A stretch of 64,000 nt of DNA, from assembly GCA_958352885.1 (NCBI GenBank), contig CATWQI010000005.1:186001-250000 (forward strand), read 5' to 3'. Source of the DNA: an uncultured Duncaniella sp. Its GTDB lineage: Bacteria; Bacteroidota; Bacteroidia; Bacteroidales; Muribaculaceae. Under the pieces are notes generated by a model. That model saw only the letters and a list, made by a program, of their open reading frames with translations, did no database searches and was not told the DNA's origin. This document shows, in pieces, positions 18,318-26,044 of this stretch (position 1 is the first letter of the stretch; every line of letters begins with the position of its first letter). The translations under genes were made by a program, and so were the position numbers.

Positions 18318-19925
18318 ATGAGAACAAAGCATATACTCACCGCATCCATTCTGCTGTTTACATCAGCGACAGCTCTATCTGTAAATCCATATCTACCATT
18401 GTGGGAACATATTCCCGACGGGGAGCCATATTTGTTTGACGACCCTGATGCGCCGGGCAAAAAGAGAGTATATATATACGGTTCTCATGATATGCTCAGG
18501 ACCATGTATTGCGGCACAGACCTTGTGGTATGGTCCGCCCCGGCAGACTCATTGAGTCATTGGCGCTATGACGGCGTGATTTTTGAGATAAAGACCGACG
18601 GAGGAGGTAATCCACTTCATGCCGACGGCAGAGGCGACGTACTTTATGCGCCTGATGTCGCAGTCAAGACTCTCCCGGACGGCAAAAAGGAATATTACCT
18701 CTATCCGAACAACCAGGGTGGTGGCAGAAACGGCATGGTAGCCAAATCCGACAGACCTGACGGTCCGTTCAAAGTCATAAACTGGAATCAATCAAATCCT
18801 AAAGAGACTGTAGGCGTACTCGGTTTCGACCCGGCGGTATTCATCGACGATGATGGAAGAGCCTATGGCTACTGGGGGTTTGGCAAATCGCACGCAGCGG
18901 AACTGGACACTGCGACTATGGCAACCGTCAAACCCGGCACGGAAATCGTAACCGACCTCGTATCGGCGCTTGATGATGACGGAGAAGGGCATTTCTATGA
19001 AGCATCATCCATCCGGAAAGTAGAAGACAAGTATGTGTTCATTTACAGCCGTCGCACACCCGAAGGCGAATTTGGACTCCCGCAATCAAACTACACATTG
19101 GCTTACGCCTATTCCGACAACCCGCTCGGTCCATATACCTATGGCGGAACAATCATTGACGCACGAGGTCGTGATATTGATGCTGACGGAAATACAATCT
19201 CCACAGCTACTCCTAATGGAAATACACATGGCAGCATATTGGAAATAAATGGGAAATGGTGGGTGTTTTATCACCGACAGACAGGTCTTGACGAATATTC
19301 CCGTCAGGCCATGGTCGCACCTGTCACGGTTGAAGTCACACCAGGTCCCGGTGGGAAAGTCAGCATCTCGGAAGCGGAATACACATCTGAAGGATTTGAG
19401 ACCGAAGGTCTTGATCCTCTAAGAAAATATCCCGCGGCAATAGCATCACATTTCACAGGTCCGACACCCGCCTATCAGACCTACCCGACCATGAACTATT
19501 CCGGCTCTTATTTCGAACCGACCTATGTGTCTGACCATGCGGTTTCAAATCCTTATGACCTTTCAATTAATGTAAATCCTGTTATAAACAATACAGCCGG
19601 GTCGATTCTCGGATATAAATATTTTAATTTTGACAAGCTTGATGGCCTTGATGATACCATGCTGAATCTTGACATCATTCCAGGTGACATCGACGGCAAA
19701 ATTACCGTGTACATATCCGCTCCATGGAAAGGCTCCCCCTCCCCTATAGGAGAATTCAATCTGAAAGCTGATGATAACAAAACACCTCGGCATATCAGTA
19801 CAGCTCTGCACAATTTATCAAATATCAAAGGTAAACATCCATTATATCTCGTGTTCTCATCCAAGAGTCATGACCAATCACTCTGCACTGTAAACTATAT
19901 CCAGTTCACGGGAACTCCGAAATAA
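18318..19925 (+). CDS. glycoside hydrolase family 43 protein, secreted or periplasmic
   Basis: GH43 enzymes are inverting beta-xylosidases and alpha-L-arabinofuranosidases with a five-bladed beta-propeller. After a signal peptide (MRTKHILTASILLFTSATALS) comes the propeller (about residues 25-350). It carries the usual three acids: the Asp region WEHIPDGEPYLFDDPD, the second Asp in FDPAVFIDDDGRAYGYWG, and the acid Glu in GHFYEASSIRK. The conserved NGNTHGSILEINGKWWVFYHRQ follows. Residues about 370-535 are a separate beta-rich C-terminal domain, possibly carbohydrate-binding; it ends in LYLVFSSKSHDQSLCTVNYIQFTG, like a CBM6-type fold. Substrate cannot be read from sequence. It is transcribed apart from its neighbours. 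Confidence 0.88.
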   Translation: MRTKHILTASILLFTSATALSVNPYLPLWEHIPDGEPYLFDDPDAPGKKRVYIYGSHDMLRTMYCGTDLVVWSAPADSLSHWRYDGVIFEIKTDGGGNPLHADGRGDVLYAPDVAVKTLPDGKKEYYLYPNNQGGGRNGMVAKSDRPDGPFKVINWNQSNPKETVGVLGFDPAVFIDDDGRAYGYWGFGKSHAAELDTATMATVKPGTEIVTDLVSALDDDGEGHFYEASSIRKVEDKYVFIYSRRTPEGEFGLPQSNYTLAYAYSDNPLGPYTYGGTIIDARGRDIDADGNTISTATPNGNTHGSILEINGKWWVFYHRQTGLDEYSRQAMVAPVTVEVTPGPGGKVSISEAEYTSEGFETEGLDPLRKYPAAIASHFTGPTPAYQTYPTMNYSGSYFEPTYVSDHAVSNPYDLSINVNPVINNTAGSILGYKYFNFDKLDGLDDTMLNLDIIPGDIDGKITVYISAPWKGSPSPIGEFNLKADDNKTPRHISTALHNLSNIKGKHPLYLVFSSKSHDQSLCTVNYIQFTGTPK

Positions 19926-20008
19926 AACAGGCGACTATTGCTTTTTTACAGTAGTGGAGTCCACAAATATATTACTTTCTATAGTTCACATATACACCGA
20001 AAACAGAA

Positions 20009-20039
20009 CGACACCGCATGGATAATCCATGCGGTGTCG
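20009..20039. terminator. bidirectional terminator between GH43 and galE
   Basis: A perfect 15-bp inverted repeat, CGACACCGCATGGAT (20009-20023) against ATCCATGCGGTGTCG (20025-20039). It sits between the two convergent genes, 84 nt after GH43 and 76 nt after the galE stop. No long T-run. Confidence 0.7.
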
Positions 20040-20114
20040 CCTATTCATTATATTTCACCGGTCTGACAGGACCCGGCAAAATGAAGTTTCTATTAAACTA
20101 TATATGTGTGGAAA

Positions 20115-21152
20115 TCACATTATACCTCGTTCACGAAGCTTAAGCTGCCATGCCCATGCCGAGCGCATAGTATCAGCAAGGGTCGAAGTCGCTTTCCAGC
20201 CCAACACCTCATTGGCATAGGCAGGATTTGCCCATACCTTCTCGATGTCACCCGTACGACGACCTACAATCTTATGTGGCACTTTCACACCGGTCGACTC
20301 CTCAAACACACGGATCAGTTCGAGTACTGACACACCGTTGCCTGTACCGAGGTTAAAGATTTCAATCTTATCCTCGCTCTTGTCCTCAAGCATACGCTCA
20401 ACCGCTATCACATGAGCCTTTGCAAGGTCCACCACATTGATATAATCACGTATGCAGCTTCCGTCAGGAGTATTGTAGTCATCACCAAACACACTGAGTT
20501 CCTTACGAATGCCGATGGCAGCCTGAGTGAGGTATGGAATCAGATTCTGAGGCACACCATTAGGAAGTTCTCCGATTTCAGCTGACGGATGAGCACCAAC
20601 CGGGTTGAAGTATCGGAGGATGACACTCTTGAAAGGTGCACCGGCATTTATCACATCTGTGATGATTTCCTCTGAAATCTGCTTTGTATTACCGTAAGGA
20701 GAGGTGGCTTTCTTGATAGGAGACTGCTCTGTCACAGGATTCTCATCAGGCTCGCCATATACCGTGCATGACGATGAGAACACGATACCTTTCACTCCAT
20801 TTGGACCCATCAGGTCAAGGAGGTTAAGAAGAGTGTTAAGGTTGTTGCGGTAATACAGGATAGGTTTCTGAACACTCTCGCCAACAGCCTTTGACGCTGC
20901 AAAATTAATTATACCCTTGATATCCGGATATTCAGCGAAGAGCTTTTTCACAGTATCAAGGTCGGTACAATCACCCTCAACGAAATCCGGGCGAATGCCG
21001 GTGATACGCTCAATGCCATCAATGACATCACGATTCGAATTTGACAGATTGTCAATGATTACTACGGGATAACCTGCCTGCTGTAATTCGACAACAGTAT
21101 GCGAACCTATATATCCGGTTCCGCCGGTTACCAAAATTCTTTCTTTTTTCAT
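20115..21152 (-). CDS. galE: UDP-glucose 4-epimerase
   Basis: Interconverts UDP-glucose and UDP-galactose, feeding glycan synthesis. The 345 residues show the NAD-binding GGTGYIG (10-16), the Ser/Tyr/Lys triad region (VFSSSCTVYG and SPYGNTKQISEEI), and the family motifs YFNPVGAHPS, VFGDDYNTPDGSCIRDYI and GTGNGVSVLE. The highly conserved PDGTCIRDYI appears as PDGSCIRDYI. It lies 30 nt after the N-acyltransferase gene and is probably the last gene of the leftward operon that begins at 25342. Confidence 0.96.
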   Translation of the reverse strand: MKKERILVTGGTGYIGSHTVVELQQAGYPVVIIDNLSNSNRDVIDGIERITGIRPDFVEGDCTDLDTVKKLFAEYPDIKGIINFAASKAVGESVQKPILYYRNNLNTLLNLLDLMGPNGVKGIVFSSSCTVYGEPDENPVTEQSPIKKATSPYGNTKQISEEIITDVINAGAPFKSVILRYFNPVGAHPSAEIGELPNGVPQNLIPYLTQAAIGIRKELSVFGDDYNTPDGSCIRDYINVVDLAKAHVIAVERMLEDKSEDKIEIFNLGTGNGVSVLELIRVFEESTGVKVPHKIVGRRTGDIEKVWANPAYANEVLGWKATSTLADTMRSAWAWQLKLRERGIM

Positions 21153-21182
21153 TGTATAATTATATTTGAGCTATATTTGAGT

Positions 21183-22133
21183 CTATATGACACCGGAGTC
21201 CTTGACTGGATGGAAAGTACCGATGTGACGTTTCTTCTTCTCTTCGAATATCTCTGATATGGCAAAGAAGATACCTGTTTCCTCAACATCGCCAAACTCA
21301 TCGTTGATAGCCGTTCCGAACATCTTCATTGTAGGCGAAAGGCTCATGTACGAGTTAACAAGAGGTGGTATATTAAACCCATATTCCCTTACGGCATGAT
21401 TCAGAATTTTGTAGTCTTCCTTAAAATTATCTCCGGTGAATAGATTCCTCATTTTCTCATAGTCCATCTTCGTTTCAAACGGGCGAATCGGACGAACCAG
21501 CTCCTCGGTGTCGGGAAAATGTTTATGCAGGAAATAGAGAATCATATCACGGCAATCAATTGAGTAATTCGGATACATCGTCATCTTTCCGAAAAGATAC
21601 TTGATTTCCGGATAGACGACAGTCAGAGCGCCCAAACCGTCCCACAAGTTGTCCAAAGCAAAAAGTGCCTTGGCTCCGGCCTTGGATGACTGATATTCTA
21701 AACGGACGAACGAGCGTCCGAGTTCGATCGTCTGAGGCAAATATTCCTTAATAAACCTGTCAGAAAATTTAAACATGTGACTGGTTGCTATCCGGGGTCT
21801 CCCCTCTTCATCCATACGTATATCCTTGCCTATGATAAAACGGTAGCCTCCAAGTATAAGCCTCGATTCGGGATCCCACACCACAAGCTGCCTGCACGGT
21901 GGATCCATGAGGTCAAAAGAGTCTATGTCACAGCTCTTGCCTGTGCCACCGCCTGCATTTCTGAATGCAATCTCCCGCAAGCGTCCTATCTCTCTCATTG
22001 TGGCATGGCACTCTCTGCCATCTACCACATATATTTCATTGTTTCCCTTGTTCGATGAACGCAGAAGCCTGTCTCGAGTCAGTTCAGCCTCAATAGCGCT
22101 TACGTCCACCGGTTCGATTATCTTTTCGGTCAT
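21183..22133 (-). CDS. glsB: GNAT-type N-acyltransferase, probable glycine-lipid synthase GlsB
   Basis: This 316-residue protein belongs to the OlsB-like (hemolysin) N-acyltransferase family, which transfers a 3-hydroxyacyl chain from acyl-ACP to an amino acid. In Bacteroides the homologue GlsB acylates glycine as the first step of glycine-lipid synthesis. Visible features are REIGRLREIAFRNAGGGTGKSCDIDSFD near the N-terminus, LVVWDPESRLILGGYRFIIG, ELGRSFVRLEYQ and the tail with MYPNYSIDCRDMILYFLHKHFPD. The next gene upstream is the matching O-acyltransferase, as in Bacteroides, which supports glycine over ornithine. Symbol by homology and context. Confidence 0.8.
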   Translation of the reverse strand: MTEKIIEPVDVSAIEAELTRDRLLRSSNKGNNEIYVVDGRECHATMREIGRLREIAFRNAGGGTGKSCDIDSFDLMDPPCRQLVVWDPESRLILGGYRFIIGKDIRMDEEGRPRIATSHMFKFSDRFIKEYLPQTIELGRSFVRLEYQSSKAGAKALFALDNLWDGLGALTVVYPEIKYLFGKMTMYPNYSIDCRDMILYFLHKHFPDTEELVRPIRPFETKMDYEKMRNLFTGDNFKEDYKILNHAVREYGFNIPPLVNSYMSLSPTMKMFGTAINDEFGDVEETGIFFAISEIFEEKKKRHIGTFHPVKDSGVI

Positions 22134-22176
22134 CAGCCTGGTTTACTTAATGTTACTGAATAGTCATGACCGCAAG

Positions 22177-23010
22177 TCATTTCTTTAAATTATACACTAT
22201 TTCTCTAAGTCTGTCAGCTTCATGCTGCGCATGCGTGCCCCCCTTCAGGGAACTCCAGCTGATAGGCTCGCCGATGGTAATATGAAATGACCTGTCATCA
22301 CGCCTGAATATCTCACGGGGAAGGTAAATCATCTCAATATTGAATTTGAGCCCTAAGCGAGTCCTAAGACGTGCAAATTTATAAAAAAACTGTGAATTAA
22401 CACCATTAAAATATAAAGGAATTATATCACGCCGAGATGAAATGGCTTTCTGGATTACCATCTTGTGCCATCGGAGGTCAGCAATTTCACCGTCATCACC
22501 CTTTCTGGAAACGAGACCTGCCGGAAACATAAGGATCTGAGCGTCGCTTGCGAATGCCTCCTCCAATCTTTTCGAGGCTTCCCTTGACTGTGCTCCGTGC
22601 TTGTTGACGCCAAGGAATATGGAATTAAGGGGACGGACAAAATTCAATAAATCATTTACCACAAACCTGACATCACGCTTATCCTCATAAGCTCTCGAAA
22701 CCATATCTGCAAGAACGAGTCCGTCAAGCCCACCAAGAGGATGATTGGAAACTATCACGACTTTACGACCATCATCAGGCAATGTGCCATCGACCGTATA
22801 ACTTACCCCCAAATCGCTTAATGCAGCCCTGCAGAAATCCACACCGTCCTTCCCGGCATTACGACTCAATATGCCGTTCATCTCCTCCTGGCAGATTGTC
22901 TTCTCAAGCCAGCGGATTAGAAACCCCGGTATGAACCTGTAATACTTGGCGGCTCGTGTTCGGAGAACCATGTCGACATCAATCTTCATTGCTTCATTCT
23001 CTGACGCCAT
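22177..23010 (-). CDS. glsA: lyso-lipid O-acyltransferase, probable GlsA
   Basis: A PlsC-like acyltransferase that would add the second acyl chain to the lyso-glycine lipid made by GlsB. The motif is VSNHPLGGLDGLVLADM, an H-x5-D form usual in this subgroup instead of H-x4-D; a second block, ILMFPAGLVSRKG, is the acceptor/EGTR-like motif. I start at 23010 (MASENEAMKIDVDMVL): the previous gene stops at 23012, leaving 1 nt, while the longer frame would overlap it by about 90 nt. 277 residues. The pair of a PlsC-like and a GNAT-like gene in this order is the glycine-lipid cassette of Bacteroides. Confidence 0.8.
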   Translation of the reverse strand: MASENEAMKIDVDMVLRTRAAKYYRFIPGFLIRWLEKTICQEEMNGILSRNAGKDGVDFCRAALSDLGVSYTVDGTLPDDGRKVVIVSNHPLGGLDGLVLADMVSRAYEDKRDVRFVVNDLLNFVRPLNSIFLGVNKHGAQSREASKRLEEAFASDAQILMFPAGLVSRKGDDGEIADLRWHKMVIQKAISSRRDIIPLYFNGVNSQFFYKFARLRTRLGLKFNIEMIYLPREIFRRDDRSFHITIGEPISWSSLKGGTHAQHEADRLREIVYNLKK

Positions 23011-23011
23011 A

Positions 23012-23686
23012 CTATACCAATGATTTAAATGCCTGCCATAGATTATCGTCCGGTAGCGGGGCTGTAACGTCAATCTCTTTACCGGACACGGGATGGACAA
23101 ACCTTATCCGATGGGCAAGCAATGAGATTGAGCCATCAGGATTGCTGCGCTTGTCCCCATACTTCAAATCTCCCTTAATAGGACATCCTATCGCTGAAAG
23201 CTGAACGCGAATCTGATGCTTGCGTCCGGTTTCAAGATTTATTTCAAGCAGATTATAACGGTCGGATGCACCAAGGAGTTTGTAACTAAGAATAGCTTCT
23301 TTCGCACCATTTCGCGGAGAGACTGAAGCATATGACTTGTTGTTGCGTTCCGTACTTGTGATGTAATGCACCAACCTGTCCTCTTCCACCGGAGGACGGA
23401 AACGGGTGAGAGCCCAATATGTTTTCTTAACCTCTCCGTTGCGGAACATATCGTTCATCCTGGCAAGAGCCTTGGATGTCTTGGCAAACACGACCAGACC
23501 GCCTACCGGACGGTCAAGCCGATGCACAACACCACAGAACACATTGCCCGGCTTATCGTACTTCTCCTTAAGCCACAACTTGATTGTCTCCACCAAAGGG
23601 ACATCTCCGGTTTTATCACCTTGCACAATCTCCCCCGGCGATTTGTTCACTATTATAATATGGTTATCTTCGTATACTACTTCCAT
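23012..23686 (-). CDS. RluA-family pseudouridine synthase
   Basis: Isomerises uridine to pseudouridine in rRNA or tRNA. The catalytic motif HRLDRPVGGLVVFAKT is present (Asp is the nucleophile), with the N-terminal EDNHIIIVNKSPGEIVQGD and the later ETGRKHQIRVQL and RIRFVHPVSGKEI. It is 224 residues with no S4 RNA-binding domain, as in RluA or RluF-like short forms; the exact target base is not readable. It lies 12 nt after the membrane glycosyltransferase gene and 1 nt before glsA, so it is translated from the same message. Confidence 0.93.
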   Translation of the reverse strand: MEVVYEDNHIIIVNKSPGEIVQGDKTGDVPLVETIKLWLKEKYDKPGNVFCGVVHRLDRPVGGLVVFAKTSKALARMNDMFRNGEVKKTYWALTRFRPPVEEDRLVHYITSTERNNKSYASVSPRNGAKEAILSYKLLGASDRYNLLEINLETGRKHQIRVQLSAIGCPIKGDLKYGDKRSNPDGSISLLAHRIRFVHPVSGKEIDVTAPLPDDNLWQAFKSLV

Positions 23687-23698
23687 AGAGTCAATTAA

Positions 23699-25342
23699 TT
23701 ATTTTTTCTGTTGGTCAATATCACAGGCTCCATGCCTGGCAAATAATTTAAAATAGAAACCCTCGTCTATCAGATTATATCCTTTCCCCGACAAGTACGT
23801 TTCCGATGCAGGATAGCCAGAGCCATCGGTCTTGCATATTATCAGAATTGTATCATATTCCCCTACTACACTTTCCAGAGCAACTATGTCCTCTTCACTG
23901 TCAAAATAATGGAAATGGTGTAAATTGTATTCCACGCCATCATTAAACACATAGTCAAATTCATATCTGTCCGTTCCGACACAGGCAAACCTGGTCCCCC
24001 TTTCCCGAAGTGATTCGATAACCGGGGCAATCATGACGAATCGTTTCACGACACTGCCACCCTGTGTCGTATCCGATTTGATACCGGTAAGATGTGGTTT
24101 ATCATCAAAACTCAATTCAAGGTGTCGCGCATTGCTTACAATCATAAGTATGTACATGGAAAATACCGCCAGCAACGCGAATGACAGAAACCATTTGGTA
24201 ACCACCCTGAACCTACCATACGTGAAGATAAATAGAAGCGGGATTGTACTTACTGTCATAGGACGTTCAAGGAATCCGTCAGAGCCAATCCCGGCAAGCA
24301 ACGAACAGAAGAGAATCGCAACCATTGGGAAAGCCTTAATCTTGACAGGTGTCGCATGGGTCATATTGTACAGTAACGGGAGCAACAGCACCACAAGGAA
24401 AAAACTTTCATATATTCCAGCTGCATACTCATCATATAGCCTGTATGTCTTGAAAAAATAAAATGACATTATAGAACATACCAGAGCACAAATTACGGCA
24501 TTAAACTTCAGGAATCTCCTCACCCGGACCATATAGCATGCCATAGCAAAGCAAAGCATCATTGGATAGAACGCAGTTATCACCCTACGCGTCACATCTT
24601 TCCACCGCCATATCAACATATCAGAGTCAAAATGCCCGTTGATTATGTTATCAGGCACCCACGCATCCGTATAATTGTCAATATGCCCACATGTCATCAG
24701 TACGACAAGCGCTAAAAATGTGACAAAGAATGAAAACAGACCAATTGTACAATCAAGAGCTATGGCCCGCAGCCGTTTCTCCCGATTGTCACGATGTGAA
24801 TATATGATTATACCAAATATAAACGGCAGAGCGGCAATGGTCGGTATACGGCTGACTACCATCAATCCCGTCGTCATGCCAAGTATGGCGACATTCTTTA
24901 CAGAAGGGACCGATATATATATCAGCATCGCAACTGTGAACAGAGTCATGGAAGGATATGCACCCGAGTCCCATCCGTACAATGCCATGGCAACATATCT
25001 GAATCCAAGACACATGGTAAGGAAAAGGACCGATGACAGCAGCAGATGACGAGTACGGTAATACAGATAGGCACACGATACAGCAATTGAAAACTGATAA
25101 CAGATTACCATAAGATACCGTAGTGACAGTATATCATCACCAAAAATTCCTGTCCATACATTGCCGGTATAGAATACCATCATTGCAAGCGGCGACGAGG
25201 CATAATATTTGACACATAAAGCCTGGTAAGCCTCATCCCTGCCGATAAACTCGTTCCCGAGACCAATATAGGGCAACACCACACCCAGAAGGAGCATAAT
25301 GTACGACAACGATTTCGTATGATGTCTGCCCAATGTCAACAT
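23699..25342 (-). CDS. multi-spanning GT-C glycosyltransferase-like membrane protein
   Basis: A 547-residue integral membrane protein with about 10-12 hydrophobic segments and a soluble C-terminal part (from about 430). The first outer loop has GRDEAYQ, the acidic pair expected for GT39/ArnT-like enzymes that use polyprenyl-phosphate sugars. I infer transfer of a lipid-linked sugar to an acceptor on the periplasmic side; donor and acceptor are unknown. The C-terminal section (EYDTILIICKTDGSGYPASETYLSGKGYNLIDEGFYFKLF) resembles the end domain of this class. A -7 box lies only 6 nt before the ATG at 25342, so either the message is leaderless or translation starts at the next Met (25297). Confidence 0.75.
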   Translation of the reverse strand: MLTLGRHHTKSLSYIMLLLGVVLPYIGLGNEFIGRDEAYQALCVKYYASSPLAMMVFYTGNVWTGIFGDDILSLRYLMVICYQFSIAVSCAYLYYRTRHLLLSSVLFLTMCLGFRYVAMALYGWDSGAYPSMTLFTVAMLIYISVPSVKNVAILGMTTGLMVVSRIPTIAALPFIFGIIIYSHRDNREKRLRAIALDCTIGLFSFFVTFLALVVLMTCGHIDNYTDAWVPDNIINGHFDSDMLIWRWKDVTRRVITAFYPMMLCFAMACYMVRVRRFLKFNAVICALVCSIMSFYFFKTYRLYDEYAAGIYESFFLVVLLLPLLYNMTHATPVKIKAFPMVAILFCSLLAGIGSDGFLERPMTVSTIPLLFIFTYGRFRVVTKWFLSFALLAVFSMYILMIVSNARHLELSFDDKPHLTGIKSDTTQGGSVVKRFVMIAPVIESLRERGTRFACVGTDRYEFDYVFNDGVEYNLHHFHYFDSEEDIVALESVVGEYDTILIICKTDGSGYPASETYLSGKGYNLIDEGFYFKLFARHGACDIDQQKK

Positions 25343-25347
25343 GAATG

Positions 25348-25365
25348 CAAAATTATATAATTTTG
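25348..25365. promoter_or_regulatory. palindrome with back-to-back -7 boxes between the GT-C gene and ruvA
   Basis: CAAAATTATATAATTTTG is a perfect 18-bp palindrome. Read leftward it gives TAATTTTG for the GT-C gene (25348-25355); read rightward it gives TAATTTTG (25358-25365) towards ruvA. A second rightward box lies at 25410. Confidence 0.5.
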
Positions 25366-25409
25366 ACCAAATATCGCCTATAAAGCGAGCTTACTTAGAT
25401 ATATATTAT

Positions 25410-25417
25410 TAATTTTG
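25410..25417 (+). promoter_or_regulatory. -7 box of ruvA
   Basis: TAATTTTG lies 20 nt before the ATG at 25438. It makes the GTG at 25420 unlikely as a start. Confidence 0.65.
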
Positions 25418-25437
25418 CAGTGAAAACCAGAATAGCA

Positions 25438-26031
25438 ATGTACGAATACATCAAGGGACAAATAGCCGAGATAACACCAACCTATGCCGTCATAGAGAAC
25501 AACGGTGTAGGTTATAATATCACAATTTCACTCTCGACTTTCGAGGCAATCCAGAATTCCAAAGGAGAAATCAAGTTATTCCTGCACGAGGCAATACGCG
25601 AAGACGCCTGGACATTCTATGGATTCATGGAACAGAAGGAACGTGAAATGTTCCGTCTGCTCATCGGGGTGAGCGGAGTCGGACCAAACACTGCGATGCT
25701 GATATTGTCATCACTCCCGGTTTCCGAACTTGAAGCAGTGATTACATCCGGCGACCACACAAGGCTCAAAAATGTCAAAGGAATCGGGGTCAAGACGGCA
25801 CAGCGCATAATTGTTGACCTCAAGGATAAAATAAAACTTAGCGACACAACGTTATCTATACAACTCAATGCCTTTTCAGCCGGCAATGAAGTATACGAGG
25901 AAGCGTTGGCGGCGCTTACAGCACTCGGATTCGCAAAGCCACAGTCGCAAAAGGTGCTTAAGCGGATATTTGACGCAGACCCGTTGGTAAAAGTTGAAGT
26001 GGCTATCAAGAAGGCATTGAGCATGATGTAA
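25438..26031 (+). CDS. ruvA: Holliday junction branch migration protein RuvA
   Basis: RuvA tetramers bind four-way DNA junctions and load the RuvB motor. The protein (197 residues) has the OB-fold domain (MYEYIKGQIAEITPTYAVIENNGVGYNI), two helix-hairpin-helix motifs (LIGVSGVGPNTAMLILSSL and LKNVKGIGVKTAQRIIVDLKDKI) and the C-terminal RuvB-binding domain (YEEALAALTALGFAKPQSQKVLKRI). Start chosen from the promoter position. The very next gene, 13 nt on, is the secretion protein Sov/SprA, and the two are probably co-transcribed. Confidence 0.97.
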   Translation: MYEYIKGQIAEITPTYAVIENNGVGYNITISLSTFEAIQNSKGEIKLFLHEAIREDAWTFYGFMEQKEREMFRLLIGVSGVGPNTAMLILSSLPVSELEAVITSGDHTRLKNVKGIGVKTAQRIIVDLKDKIKLSDTTLSIQLNAFSAGNEVYEEALAALTALGFAKPQSQKVLKRIFDADPLVKVEVAIKKALSMM

Positions 26032-26044
26032 CAACTCCTGCTTT

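Noticed and set aside
22177..23100. Longer start for the glsA-type gene at 23100
   Set aside because: It would overlap the pseudouridine synthase by about 90 nt; the start at 23010 follows that gene's stop by 1 nt and gives a normal N-terminus.
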